Below, piece by piece: positions 34,764-43,515 of a stretch of 64,000 nucleotides of DNA. The stretch covers positions 4,712,001-4,776,000 of the forward strand of contig NZ_CP050145.1 of assembly GCF_016767715.1 (NCBI RefSeq). Reading direction: 5' to 3'. The position numbers were made by a program, and so were the translations under genes. The DNA is from Mycobacteroides chelonae (GTDB lineage Bacteria; Actinomycetota; Actinomycetes; Mycobacteriales; Mycobacteriaceae). Every line of letters starts with the position of its first letter. Position 1 is the stretch's first letter. The notes under the pieces were generated by a model. That model worked only from the letters and a program-made list of their open reading frames with translations, had not been told where the DNA came from and did not search any database.

Positions 34764-36024
34764 ATGCCGAAGCCATCCACCGCCAACGGCGGTTTCCCAA
34801 ACATTGTTGTGACCGGTATGGCCATGACGACATCAATCGCACCCGATGTCGAGGGCACCTGGAAAGGGCTCCTCAACGGCGAGAGCGGCATTCGCGTACT
34901 CGACGACGATTTCGTCGCCCAGTACGACCTGCCGGTGAAGATCGGCGGGCACCTCAAGGTCCGCGACTTCGACAAGGACATGACGAAGATCGAGCTTCGC
35001 CGCCTGTCCTATGTGCAGCGCCTGGCCGCGATCCTGGGCCGTCAGGTCTGGGCAGACGCCGGTGCTCCCGACGATATCGATCTGGAGCGCCTGACGGTTT
35101 CGGTGGGCACCGGCCTGGGCGGCGGCGAGAAGTTGGTCGAAGCCTATGACGAGATGCGCGCCCGGGGTACGAAAGCCGTTTCCCCCCTTACCGTTCAGAT
35201 GTTCATGCCCAACGGTCCTGCCGCTGTCATCGGCCTGGAGCGCAAGGCGCGCGGTGGTGTGATTACCCCCGTCTCGGCATGCGCCTCCGGTAACGAGGGC
35301 ATCGCCCACGCCTGGCGCCAAATCGCTTACGGCGACGCCGATATCGCCATCTGCGGCGGTATCGAGGCCGCCATCGAGGCCGCACCCATCGCCGCATTCG
35401 CCAACATGCGCATCGTGATGTCTACCGACAACGACAACCCCGCGGGGGCATCGCGACCGTTCGACAAGAACCGCACCGGCTTCGTGTTCGGCGAGGGCGG
35501 CGCACTCATGGTCATCGAGACCGAGGAGCACGCCAAGGCACGTGGCGCGCGGATCTACGCGCGCCTGCTCGGCGCGGGCATCACCTCGGACGGCTTCCAC
35601 GTAGTGGCACCGCATCCCGATGGCATCGGGGCGGCCAAGGCGATGGACCGGGCTCTGGAGACTGCCGGGCTCGATGCCAAGGACATCGACCACGTCAACG
35701 CGCACGCCACCGCCACCAGTGTCGGTGACGTCGCCGAGGGCAAGGCTATTCACAGGTCCGGTCTGCAGAACGCCGCGGTCTACGCACCCAAGGGCGCCCT
35801 CGGGCACTCGGTGGGTGCGGTCGGTGCCGTCGAGGCCATCATCACGGTGAAGTCGTTGCAGGAGGGCATCATTCCGCCCCACCCTCAACTACGAGACGCC
35901 GGACCCCGAGATCGATCTCGACATCGTCAGCAAGGAGCCCCGCAAGGGCGACTACAAGTACGCCATCAACAACTCGTTCGGGTTCGGCGGCCACAACGTG
36001 GCCATCGCCCTCGGCAAGTACTGA
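34764..36024 (+). pseudogene. KasA/KasB-type beta-ketoacyl-ACP synthase, frameshifted near the 3' end
   Basis: Elongating condensing enzyme of FAS-II, stand-alone rather than in an acpM-kasA-kasB operon. All catalytic residues are intact: Cys in [11 protein letters not shown], His in [10 protein letters not shown], Lys and His in [16 protein letters not shown]. At 35877-35880 an extra C (CCCC where the family needs CCC) shifts the frame after GIIPP. Removing one C restores [16 protein letters not shown] and [18 protein letters not shown], ending at 36024 (419 residues, family length 416). As given, the frame runs to 36086 with a foreign tail. Either a sequencing error or a real loss of the C-terminal core. 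Confidence 0.85.
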
Positions 36025-36037
36025 TCACTACTCTTCC

Positions 36038-36098
36038 CCGACACGCCGTCTGGCGGCGGATTCGTATCGCACGATTCCGCCACTAGGCGGCGTGTCGG
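36038..36098 (+). terminator. hairpin terminator after the ketosynthase gene
   Basis: CCGACACGCCG (36038-36048) pairs exactly with CGGCGTGTCGG (36088-36098). Inside, GGCGGA and TCCGCC extend the stem partly. It starts 13 bases after the corrected stop codon at 36024. There is no U-tract, as is common for mycobacterial terminators. Its position fits the corrected 3' end better than the shifted one, which would run through it. Confidence 0.6.
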
Positions 36099-36177
36099 CG
36101 TTGGACGGAACTACGCACGCAGTGCACATTTGAGATCCTGGCAACGTACCTCCCATTGCGCCCGCACAACGACGCTA

Positions 36178-36207
36178 CGCTTTCCTGAATCCAGATTCAG
36201 GAAAGCG
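36178..36207 (+). promoter_or_regulatory. perfect 13-bp dyad upstream of the EspC-like gene
   Basis: CGCTTTCCTGAAT (36178-36190) and ATTCAGGAAAGCG (36195-36207) form a perfect inverted repeat with the 4-base centre CCAG, ending 10 bases before the ATG at 36218. GGGAAGG follows directly as ribosome binding site. TACGCT at 36176-36181 could be a -10 box. It may be an operator or a stem-loop in the leader. Confidence 0.6.
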
Positions 36208-36217
36208 AGGGAAGGCA

Positions 36218-36589
36218 ATGGGGCTACCAGACAACGGCGATATGTGGGGTGAGGGCGTATACAAGACGTACTTCTTTCGCGCCGAGACAGATGCCATACG
36301 CAGCTGCGCAAACGAGTACTTCCGATTAGCGGACACCAACAATGAGCTGACCCGTTATCTGGATAACTGGCTCAATCTCAGCGCTTCCGACGCCATGATC
36401 TACCAAAATGTCAGAACCGCGGTAAACGCGGCTCACACGAAGCTGACCGCCAACGCAGCGCGTCTGCGTGAACTCGTGTACACGTCGGCGATGGAGCTGG
36501 ATGCGACGGCTGACATGTATGAGCGCACCGATCGTGATTCTGCGTCAAACCTCGACCACACCTACTCCTCGATCCCGGGCACGCTATGA
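36218..36589 (+). CDS. EspC-like type VII secretion substrate
   Basis: 123-residue helical protein matching the EspC pattern (T7SS_ESX_EspC): a helical region, then a C-terminal ELDATADMYERTDRDSASNL. YERTD fits the YxxxD/E secretion signal of mycobacterial type VII systems. No signal peptide and no transmembrane helix. ATG at 36218 has GGGAAGG in front. It overlaps the next gene by 4 bases (ATGA), and such small substrates are normally secreted as a pair with their larger neighbour. Confidence 0.75.
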   Translation: MGLPDNGDMWGEGVYKTYFFRAETDAIRSCANEYFRLADTNNELTRYLDNWLNLSASDAMIYQNVRTAVNAAHTKLTANAARLRELVYTSAMELDATADMYERTDRDSASNLDHTYSSIPGTL

Positions 36590-37386
36590 CTGCGGATCCT
36601 GCCAGCAAGCTGGTCTATCCCACCGCCGAAGTGTCGTCCAATCTCGTGGACAGCGTCATCCACGTCCCGGATTGGCTCAACTCTTCCAAGTGGTTCACCA
36701 CCATCATGGAAACCAAGCTTCAGGCCAATCCCTTCCGAGAGGTCGGCGAGGCCTTCGCCGGTGACTGGGGCAAGGTGCAGCAGGCAGGCAAGGCCCTGAA
36801 AAATGTGGCAGCCTACAATCGCGAGTACGCCTCGGGGCTGCGCAACGAGATCACGCGTCTCACCGGTGACACCCGCCTGACGAACATGGCATCGGGCACC
36901 GGCGATTTCGGTCTTGCGGGGCGGGACGCCCCGTGGGTGGGTAATGCCGCCAGCTCGGCGAACACCTATTTCATAGTGTTCGCCGAGCGTCTCGAGTCAC
37001 AGGCCACATCCATCGAGTCGGTGGGCGACCAGGCCATCAAAGCGGCGGAAGCTATGGAAAGCGCCGCCCACACCATCGAGACACTGCTCTCCTTGGCATT
37101 CGATGCAATCGCCGACTGGGCAATCATTGCGATCGCCGTCGCTGCTGCGGGCCCGGTCGGAGTGGTGATCGGCGTGGCCAAGCTCGCGTCGTTGACCGCA
37201 CGCGCGCTCAAGACGATAGGAGACGTCCGGACCTACATCGCCATCACCCAAGCACAGATCGACGCAATCAAGGCGTTGATTACGCAGGCACTCAACAGCC
37301 AGGGGGCCGACGCTCTCAATCTCGTTGCGCTGCCTCGTGGCAGCTTTGACCATCCAGGTGTGCAAATTGACGCCGGACGCTTCTGA
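36586..37386 (+). CDS. helical type VII-associated protein with hydrophobic C-terminal segment
   Basis: 266 residues. The N-terminal half is WXG-like, with DWGKVQQAGKALKNVAAYNRE near residue 60 and long amphipathic helices up to about 175. Then comes a strongly hydrophobic stretch (DWAIIAIAVAAAGPVGVVIGVAKLA, about 25 residues) and a final helix. No recognisable enzyme domain is present, so it may be a pore-like or structural effector partner of the EspC-like protein. Unknown function. ATG start overlaps the upstream stop, so coupling is expected. Confidence 0.6.
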   Translation: MTADPASKLVYPTAEVSSNLVDSVIHVPDWLNSSKWFTTIMETKLQANPFREVGEAFAGDWGKVQQAGKALKNVAAYNREYASGLRNEITRLTGDTRLTNMASGTGDFGLAGRDAPWVGNAASSANTYFIVFAERLESQATSIESVGDQAIKAAEAMESAAHTIETLLSLAFDAIADWAIIAIAVAAAGPVGVVIGVAKLASLTARALKTIGDVRTYIAITQAQIDAIKALITQALNSQGADALNLVALPRGSFDHPGVQIDAGRF

Positions 37387-37744
37387 ATTCGGTCCGGTGA
37401 TCGGCGCTTTCGAGGAGAGCGCCGATCCTGTCGACAGCGCTGCAGAAGATGCGGACACACCCGAACAGCGCCAGAAGGATCGGTTCCAGGCCCTGGCGGT
37501 CATCGCCGACCACTCTGGCTCGATGGAGTTCAAGAAAATCGTCGACGACATCATCAACGAGCAGATAAGCCTCTTCGAGGCCAGCTCGCTACCCGCGTTC
37601 GGCAGCACCATGATGTCCCTGGCGGCGAAGGCACCGGCGACCGAAGAGGACCACGACGAAGAATCCGAACTGTATTTCCCGGAGCCCGAGGACTGGGACG
37701 AACCCGACGACTGGTGGGGGAAATGGAAAGCTTCTCAAGGCTGA
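37358..37744 (+). CDS. acidic protein of unknown function in type VII-like cassette
   Basis: About 128 residues, very acidic at the end (EEDHDEESELYFPEPEDWDE then PDDWW). No signal peptide. The start is uncertain: the frame is open from 37325; GTG at 37358 or TTG at 37367 overlaps the upstream gene, while GTG at 37397 lies after its stop; none has a clear ribosome binding site. Small acidic proteins behind secreted-effector genes are often immunity or chaperone proteins; here that is inference from order and charge only. Confidence 0.5.
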   Translation: MCKLTPDASEFGPVIGAFEESADPVDSAAEDADTPEQRQKDRFQALAVIADHSGSMEFKKIVDDIINEQISLFEASSLPAFGSTMMSLAAKAPATEEDHDEESELYFPEPEDWDEPDDWWGKWKASQG

Positions 37745-37758
37745 CCAGCGGTAGCTGA

Positions 37759-38940
37759 TCAGCGGAAGGCTGCGATCCCGGTGAGCGCCTGGCCTATGAC
37801 GAGCGTATGCATCTCGCTGGTGCCCTCGTAGGTCAACACCGACTCCAGGTTGTTGGCATGCCGCATGACGGGATACTCGCCCGAAATGCCGTTCGCACCA
37901 AGAATTGTCCGGGCCGTTCTGGCGATCTCGATCGCCTCGCGTACGTTATTGAGCTTGCCGAGACTGACCTGGGGAGTGCTCAAGGTGTCCGCATCTTTAC
38001 GACGTCCTAGATGCAACGCCAACAGCACACCCTTGCCGTATTCGAGCGCCATGTTGGCCAGCTTCTCCTGGGTCAGCTGGAATCCCGCAATCGGCCGATC
38101 GAACTGTTCCCTGGTGTTGGCGTAATCGAGTGCGGTACGCAAGCATTCACGCGCCGCGCCCATCGAGCCGAAGATGATGCCGAAGCGCGCCTCGTTGAGG
38201 CATGACAGCGGCGCCTTGAGCCCAATGGCCTGCGGCAGCCGGTTCTTCTCCGGCACCCGCACATCGCTGAGGTTGAGCTCAGCGGTCACGGACGCACGCA
38301 AGGACATCTTGGAACGGATGGTTTGAGCGTTGAATCCCGCGGAATCGGTCGATACCAGGAATCCGCGAACACCCTCGTCGGTCTGTGCCCAGATAACCGC
38401 GACATCGGCAATCGACCCGTTGGTAATCCACATCTTGGTGCCGTTGATGATCCAGTCGCTACCGTCTCGCCGGGCATGGGTGCGCATTCCCCCAGGGTTG
38501 GAGCCAAAATCGGGTTCGGTAAGACCGAAACACCCCAGCTCCTCGCCTGTCGCCATCCGCGGCAGCCACTTCTGCTTCTGCGCATCACTGCCGTAGGCAT
38601 AGATGGCGTACATCGCCAGCGACCCCTGCACGCTGACCAGCGAACGAATCCCCGAGTCGCCCGCCTCGAGCTCCATGCATGCCAATCCGTATGCGAGAGA
38701 AGATGTTCCGGAGCATCCGTAACCCTGCAGGTGCATGCCAAGCACACCGATCTTGCCCAGTTCCAACGCAAGCTTGCGCACCGGGAGGTCACCGTCTTCG
38801 TACCACCGCTGCACGTTCGGAACCACACGCGCCTGAACCAGGGCTCGCACGCTGTCGCGGATCGCGCGCTCCTCGTCGCTGAGTAGCGCGTCGATACCGA
38901 ACAACTCGTCGGGGTCACTTCGATCAGCATCCACAGCCAT
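37759..38940 (-). CDS. acyl-CoA dehydrogenase, glutaryl-CoA dehydrogenase-like
   Basis: FAD flavoenzyme, 393 residues, full length. Seen: CFGLTEPDFGSNPGGMRTHA and WIINGTKMWITNGSIADVAV (flavin binding), FDRPIAGFQLTQEKLANM, and the C-terminal TYEGTSEMHTLVIGQALTG with the Glu base. The GTSEMH form and the N-terminal DDEERAIRDSVRALV-type start resemble the GCDH group, which both oxidises and decarboxylates glutaryl-CoA; the decarboxylation-specific Arg could not be confirmed by eye. Stands alone. Confidence 0.88.
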   Translation of the reverse strand: MAVDADRSDPDELFGIDALLSDEERAIRDSVRALVQARVVPNVQRWYEDGDLPVRKLALELGKIGVLGMHLQGYGCSGTSSLAYGLACMELEAGDSGIRSLVSVQGSLAMYAIYAYGSDAQKQKWLPRMATGEELGCFGLTEPDFGSNPGGMRTHARRDGSDWIINGTKMWITNGSIADVAVIWAQTDEGVRGFLVSTDSAGFNAQTIRSKMSLRASVTAELNLSDVRVPEKNRLPQAIGLKAPLSCLNEARFGIIFGSMGAARECLRTALDYANTREQFDRPIAGFQLTQEKLANMALEYGKGVLLALHLGRRKDADTLSTPQVSLGKLNNVREAIEIARTARTILGANGISGEYPVMRHANNLESVLTYEGTSEMHTLVIGQALTGIAAFR

Positions 38941-39059
38941 GCCGCCGACCCTAGCGCCCCCGGGCCTTCCCTCGGCCAGAAACCGAGGCGGGACAGCCGC
39001 TCAACCTGCAGAGCCAGGGCAGCCTAGCCATAGTCCAGAACAGGCCTACCCTCGGAGAT

Positions 39060-39437
39060 ATGTCCACCCCCGACAGGCCGCGATTGGTTCCCGGCCCCGA
39101 CCATCCGATCACCATCGAGCCCGCCAGCACCCGCGTCGTGGTTACGTCCGGCGATGTCACCATCGCCGACACCACCGGCGCCTTGCGGCTGCAGGAGGCC
39201 AGCTATCCGCCCGTGTACTACCTCCCGCCCGATGCGGTGAACTGGGAGGTGCTGCAGCGCACCGACACCCACACGTACTGCCCGTATAAGGGCGAGGCCT
39301 CGTACTACTCGGTGCGCACACCCGAGGGAACGATCGAAGACGCCGTCTGGACCTATGAAGATCCCTACCCGGCGGTCGCCCGGATTGCCCGCCATCTGGC
39401 CTTCTATCCCGACCGGGTCAACGTCACCGCGGACTGA
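39060..39437 (+). CDS. DUF427 domain-containing protein
   Basis: 125-residue single-domain protein of the DUF427 family (beta-tent fold). Seen: VVTSGDVTIADTTGALRLQE, the core TDTHTYCPYKGEASYYSV with the conserved Cys-Pro-Tyr-Lys-Gly, and WTYEDPYPAVARIARHLAF. Function unknown, although the fold suggests small-ligand binding. It starts at the ATG at 39060 with GGAG close upstream. Confidence 0.88.
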   Translation: MSTPDRPRLVPGPDHPITIEPASTRVVVTSGDVTIADTTGALRLQEASYPPVYYLPPDAVNWEVLQRTDTHTYCPYKGEASYYSVRTPEGTIEDAVWTYEDPYPAVARIARHLAFYPDRVNVTAD

Positions 39438-39483
39438 ACGCACCCGTCTGGCGACCCCCTGATTGCTGGCGTACGTTGTGCCC

Positions 39484-40128
39484 ATGACGACGGTTCAACG
39501 ACGAGCTTTCAACGACCAGGTGACGCGGTTCTGGGGACGCGCTGCCAAGGCATACGACTGGGCACCGTTACAACAATGGGTGTACCGCCCGGCACAGGAC
39601 GAAATGATCGCCCTGCTGCGTCAGCACGAGTCGCAACGTGTTGTCGATATCGCCTGCGGTACCGGCATTCTGGCGACACGCATCCAGGAAGAACTCGAGC
39701 CCGAGCAGGTGCACGGGGTCGACATGTCCGAGGGGATGCTCGCCCAGGCGAAGGCCCGTTCCGCGTTGGTCGACTGGCAATTCGCGCCGGCCGAAAAGCT
39801 GCCGTTCGACGACGGCGCACTGGATGCGGTGGTCTCCACATCGGCGTTCCACTTCTTTGACCAGCCCGCCGCCCTCGCCGAGTTCCATCGCGTGCTGGCG
39901 CCCGGCGGCTTCACCGCGATCACCACCTTCACGCCTGACCGCGCCTCCGCCCCCATCCTGCGCCGGATCTTCGGCGATCGCGTGCCCGCGAGCGTTCCGT
40001 CGAAGGCCGAGATGCGCCAGATGTTCGAGGCCGCCGGATTCGAGGTCGCGGTGCAGCGACCGGTGCACCATCCCTTCACCCTTCCGTTCGTGGAGTTCGA
40101 TCGACTCACTGTGGGCATCAAGCGATGA
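39484..40128 (+). CDS. class I SAM-dependent methyltransferase (UbiE/Methyltransf_11 type)
   Basis: 214 residues from the ATG at 39484; the upstream ATG at 39463 adds seven residues and is less likely. SAM motif I is VVDIACGTGILATRIQEEL, followed by VHGVDMSEGMLAQAKAR, DAVVSTSAFHFF and VLAPGGFTAITTFTP. Substrate unknown. It overlaps the alpha/beta hydrolase gene by 4 bases (ATGA), so the two are translationally coupled. Confidence 0.85.
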   Translation: MTTVQRRAFNDQVTRFWGRAAKAYDWAPLQQWVYRPAQDEMIALLRQHESQRVVDIACGTGILATRIQEELEPEQVHGVDMSEGMLAQAKARSALVDWQFAPAEKLPFDDGALDAVVSTSAFHFFDQPAALAEFHRVLAPGGFTAITTFTPDRASAPILRRIFGDRVPASVPSKAEMRQMFEAAGFEVAVQRPVHHPFTLPFVEFDRLTVGIKR

Positions 40129-40853
40129 CACGGTGGCTGCTGCTTCGTGGCTTGAGCCGCGAGAAGCGCCACTGGGAGCAGTTCCCACAAGTCTTTGCCG
40201 AATCGCTTGGCGTTCAGGTGGAATGCCTGGATGCGCCGGGATTCGGCACCGAATTCCAACGTGTCTCGCCGGCGAGTATCTCGGCCATCACCGATGACAT
40301 CCGGTCCCGGCTGGACCGGGATAGCGACGGGTGGTCACTGCTCTCGATATCTCTGGGCGGCATGATCGGACTCGACTGGTGCGCGCGTTACCCCGGAGAT
40401 TTCGAACGCGCCGTCATCATCAATTCGAGCACTGCCTCGACACCGATATGGCAGCGATTTCAGCCGTCGTCGATCCCCAACTTGGTACTCGGACGGTTCC
40501 GCGCCGACGTGCCTCGCGAACGTGCCCTCCTGGAACAGACGGCCAATAGCCCCGATCTCGATCTCGACGCGCTGTCCCAGCAGTGGGCCGGTTACCTAGA
40601 GACCCAGCGTCCGTCGAGCGCCAGCATCGCCCGGCAGATCGCCGCGGCCATCAGGTTCCGGATGCCGAAGCGCGTCGATACCCCTCTGCTCGTTCTGACC
40701 TCCACGCGCGACCGGCTTGTGAGTTCCGCGGCATCACGCACGATAGCCAACAGATTCGGCGCACCCCTCGCGGTGCATCCCACCGCCGGCCACGACATTC
40801 CCCTCGACGACGGCGCATGGATCGCCGAACAGGTAAGACGGTGGATCGACTAG
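40125..40853 (+). CDS. alpha/beta hydrolase
   Basis: 242 residues. Nucleophile elbow SISLGGMIGLDW with Ser, then the C-terminal TAGHDIPLDDGAWIAE with the catalytic His; the acid is likely the Asp in STRDRLVSS. Resembles BioH-type and thioesterase-like hydrolases, but substrate cannot be assigned. Coupled to the upstream methyltransferase and followed by the MFS transporter 11 bases later, forming a probable three-gene operon. Confidence 0.82.
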   Translation: MTRWLLLRGLSREKRHWEQFPQVFAESLGVQVECLDAPGFGTEFQRVSPASISAITDDIRSRLDRDSDGWSLLSISLGGMIGLDWCARYPGDFERAVIINSSTASTPIWQRFQPSSIPNLVLGRFRADVPRERALLEQTANSPDLDLDALSQQWAGYLETQRPSSASIARQIAAAIRFRMPKRVDTPLLVLTSTRDRLVSSAASRTIANRFGAPLAVHPTAGHDIPLDDGAWIAEQVRRWID

Positions 40854-40864
40854 ATTCACCAGCT

Positions 40865-42052
40865 GTGCCACAACGTCTTTCGGCCTGGCGATTCGTCACG
40901 ACATTCGGCGTCATCAGCATGTTCGCCGATATCGTCTATGAGGGCGCGCGCTCGATCACCGGGCCACTTCTGGCATCGCTCGGGGCATCGGCTCTCGTTG
41001 TCGGCGTGGTGACCGGAATCGGCGAGGCCGCCGCCCTGGCGCTGCGTCTGGTGTCGGGCCCACTCACCGACCGCACCCGCATGTTCTGGACCTGGACCAT
41101 CGCGGGTTACGCACTGACCGTGATCACCGTCCCGTTCCTGGGCGTGGCCAGCGTGCTCTGGGTTGCCGCCACGTTGGTGATCGCCGAACGGGTGGGCAAG
41201 GCGGTACGCAGCCCTGCCAAGGACACCTTGCTGTCACACGCCACCTCCGTCACCGGCCGTGGCAGGGGCTTCGCGGTGCACGAGGCCATGGACCAGGTCG
41301 GTGCGATTACCGGCCCACTCGTCGTCGCGGGCATGCTCACCCTCACCCACGGGAACTATCTGCCGACCTTCGCCGTGCTGGCGGTCCCCGGTGCCGCGGC
41401 GTTGGCCCTGTTGTTCTGGCTTCGCCGCCGGGTGCCACATCCGGAACGGTATGAGGCACATGCGGACACGCATGACTCACCCACCGCGCACCAAAAACTT
41501 CAACTACCGATACGTTTTTGGCTGTACGCGGGATTCTCCGGGATCACAGTGTCCGGATTCGCGACCTTTGGCGTGCTGTCATTTCACATGGTCGACCGGG
41601 GCATCCTCGCGCCCGCCGCGGTGCCGTTGGTATACGCCGTCGCGATGGCCGCAGCCGCCATATCCGCCCTGTTCTCCGGCTGGGCGTACGACCGGATAGG
41701 CCCCAAAACCCTTGTGGTCTTGCCTATTGTCGGCGCGGTCGTGCCCATGTTGGCATTCACAGACTCACTCATGGGCATCGTGCTTGGAGCGCTGTTATGG
41801 GGTGCCGCCATCGGGATTCAGGAATCCACCCTGCGTGCGGTGGTCGCAGACCTGGTGCCGCCCGCACGACGGGCCACCGCATATGGGGTCTACGCCGCTG
41901 TGCTCGGCACGGCAACCGCCGTCGGCGGGACACTCACGGGGTACCTCTATGAGGTGTCGATTCCCATGCTCATCGGGGTGGTCGGCGTGATTCAACTGGT
42001 CGCGCTGGTCGCCGCCGCACCCACAGTGCTGCGGCACGCCGATCAGGTGTAA
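40865..42052 (+). CDS. MFS transporter
   Basis: Major facilitator efflux-type protein, 395 residues with about 12 helices. Seen: GEAAALALRLVSGPLTDR, the loop SPAKDTLLSHATSVTGRGRG with the motif characteristic of loop 2-3 Asp/Arg patterns, and YDRIGPKTLVVLPIVGA in the second half. The GTG at 40865 starts the protein at VPQRLSAWRFV; the frame is open further upstream into the hydrolase gene. Substrate unknown. It ends 10 bases inside the convergent prpR gene. Confidence 0.84.
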   Translation: MPQRLSAWRFVTTFGVISMFADIVYEGARSITGPLLASLGASALVVGVVTGIGEAAALALRLVSGPLTDRTRMFWTWTIAGYALTVITVPFLGVASVLWVAATLVIAERVGKAVRSPAKDTLLSHATSVTGRGRGFAVHEAMDQVGAITGPLVVAGMLTLTHGNYLPTFAVLAVPGAAALALLFWLRRRVPHPERYEAHADTHDSPTAHQKLQLPIRFWLYAGFSGITVSGFATFGVLSFHMVDRGILAPAAVPLVYAVAMAAAAISALFSGWAYDRIGPKTLVVLPIVGAVVPMLAFTDSLMGIVLGALLWGAAIGIQESTLRAVVADLVPPARRATAYGVYAAVLGTATAVGGTLTGYLYEVSIPMLIGVVGVIQLVALVAAAPTVLRHADQV

Positions 42053-43464
42053 GGCAGGCGACTGCTGGCGTCCTCGTCGACGTGGACGCTGCGGCCAATG
42101 TAGGGAAAAGCTCGCTGGGCACAGGAATCGCGGACGCACACCTTGCAGCCCGGGCCGATCGGCACCGCGGTTGACGGATCGTCGATGGCGATCCCCGTCG
42201 AGTACACCAGACGATGCGCATGGGCGATATCGCATCCCAGACCGATCGCGAACGATTTTGGCGTGCTGAGGAATCCGCCTGTTGATGTACTACTCGTGCG
42301 TGCCACCCAGAAATACGTGCGGCCGTCAGGCATCTCGGCCACCTGGGTCACAAACTGTCCCGGATTCGAGAACGCCTCGTGAACGACCCACAGGGGGCAG
42401 TTTCCACCCACTCTGGAGAAGTGAAACGCCGTGGCGGATTGGCGTTTCGAGATGTTCCCCGCACGGTCGGTCCGGACCAGAATGAACGGAACTCCCCGCA
42501 TGGAGGGGCGCTGCAGAGTCGACAGCCGGTGGCAAACGGTCTCGTGCCCGACCTCGAACTGCCGCGCCAGGATGTCGACGTCATATCTAGTGGACTCCGC
42601 CGCATGGTGAAACTGTTTGTACGGCAACAGGAAAGCACCAGCGAAGTAGTTAGCCAACCCGATCCGGGCCACACCGATGGCCTCGGGGCTCAGCTGCTCG
42701 GCACCGGAGAGGATTGCCGCCATGGTTTCGGTCTGCGTGAGCAGCGCCAGCTGCGTGGCCATTTGGAATGCGCGCTGGCCGGGTGTGAGCCAATGCGCGA
42801 TACGTAAAACCCCTGCGTCCGTGTCGAACCGGCGTTTCGAAGAATCTGAGAGTGCCCCTCCCTTGGCCACGGTGACGGCGATACCGTGGTCTTGCTTCAA
42901 GACTGTGGCCAGCTGCGTGTCGAGACCACCGATGTGCAACCCGTAGTGCTCGAATAGATCTTCGGCGGCGGTGTCGAGTTCACCAAGGTAGTTCTTGTGA
43001 TCGTAGAAGAGGTCGCGAACTTCTTCAAACGGCATGGGACGCAGCGGTTCTCTTATCGAATCACCGATCGTGGCCGCGTTCTCGGTCGCGCGATAGCTCT
43101 CCAGCTCGGCAGTGACGTCCCGCAGCCTGCGGTGCATGCCCACCAGGGTCTGACCCACCGACGGCATCCGGGCGACTAGCTCTTCGAGCTGCAGGTCACT
43201 GATCTCGCCCACGGCAGCCTCGGTGAATATCTCGCCAAGGTCCGCGACAAGCCGGGCGTCGGAATCCGGGGAGAAATAGTGCGGTGACAGATCGAAACGT
43301 TCGGTGAGGCGCAGCAGCACCGCAACCGTCACCGGGCGCGCGTCATTCTCCAGCTGGTTGACGTAACTCGTCGACAAATCCAGGACGCGTGCGAGCGCCG
43401 CTTGCGTCAGGCCACGTTCCTCACGCAACCTCCGCAACCGCGCACCGGCGAACGGTCTGGACAT
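42043..43464 (-). CDS. prpR: methylcitrate-cycle regulator PrpR (XRE family, short-chain acyl regulator)
   Basis: 473 residues. N-terminal HTH (RLRRLREERGLTQAALARVL, then DLSTSYVNQLENDARPV), a central IrrE/ImmA-like acyl-binding region, and a C-terminal domain with clustered cysteines (GCDIAHAH, GPGCKVCVRDSCAQRAFPY). In M. tuberculosis PrpR these Cys hold a 4Fe-4S cluster, and the protein activates prpDC on propionyl-CoA. Divergent from prpD, with TTCGCAA half-sites between (43490-43515). The tandem CxxC/C signature is intact. Confidence 0.93.
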   Translation of the reverse strand: MSRPFAGARLRRLREERGLTQAALARVLDLSTSYVNQLENDARPVTVAVLLRLTERFDLSPHYFSPDSDARLVADLGEIFTEAAVGEISDLQLEELVARMPSVGQTLVGMHRRLRDVTAELESYRATENAATIGDSIREPLRPMPFEEVRDLFYDHKNYLGELDTAAEDLFEHYGLHIGGLDTQLATVLKQDHGIAVTVAKGGALSDSSKRRFDTDAGVLRIAHWLTPGQRAFQMATQLALLTQTETMAAILSGAEQLSPEAIGVARIGLANYFAGAFLLPYKQFHHAAESTRYDVDILARQFEVGHETVCHRLSTLQRPSMRGVPFILVRTDRAGNISKRQSATAFHFSRVGGNCPLWVVHEAFSNPGQFVTQVAEMPDGRTYFWVARTSSTSTGGFLSTPKSFAIGLGCDIAHAHRLVYSTGIAIDDPSTAVPIGPGCKVCVRDSCAQRAFPYIGRSVHVDEDASSRLPYT

Positions 43465-43489
43465 GTCCGCCAGGATAACTCCACAACCA

Positions 43490-43515
43490 TTCGCAATGTT
43501 CGCAAGATATGCGAA
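43490..43515. promoter_or_regulatory. PrpR operator candidate, TTCGCAA half-sites
   Basis: TTCGCAA occurs at 43490-43496 and 43499-43505, followed by ATGCGAA (nearly the reverse complement) at 43509-43515, spaced 9 to 10 bases. PrpR/RamB-type regulators recognise TTTGCAA-like sequences, so this fits the known pattern. More partial sites (TGCGAAT near 43575) lie up to the prpD start at 43584. The site is 26 bases upstream of the prpR ATG, so it may also govern prpR. Confidence 0.6.

Noticed and set aside
35877..36086. programmed frameshift in the ketosynthase
   Set aside because: No slippery heptamer or following structure at the site, and the shifted tail has no function or homology; a simple insertion or read error is more likely.
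38939..39289. 116-residue plus-strand frame
   Set aside because: It overlaps the DUF427 gene in a different frame and has a Pro/Arg/His-rich shadow composition.
40583..40864. N-terminal extension of the MFS transporter into the hydrolase gene
   Set aside because: This stretch is the hydrolase gene in another frame; the GTG at 40865 gives a normal transporter start.
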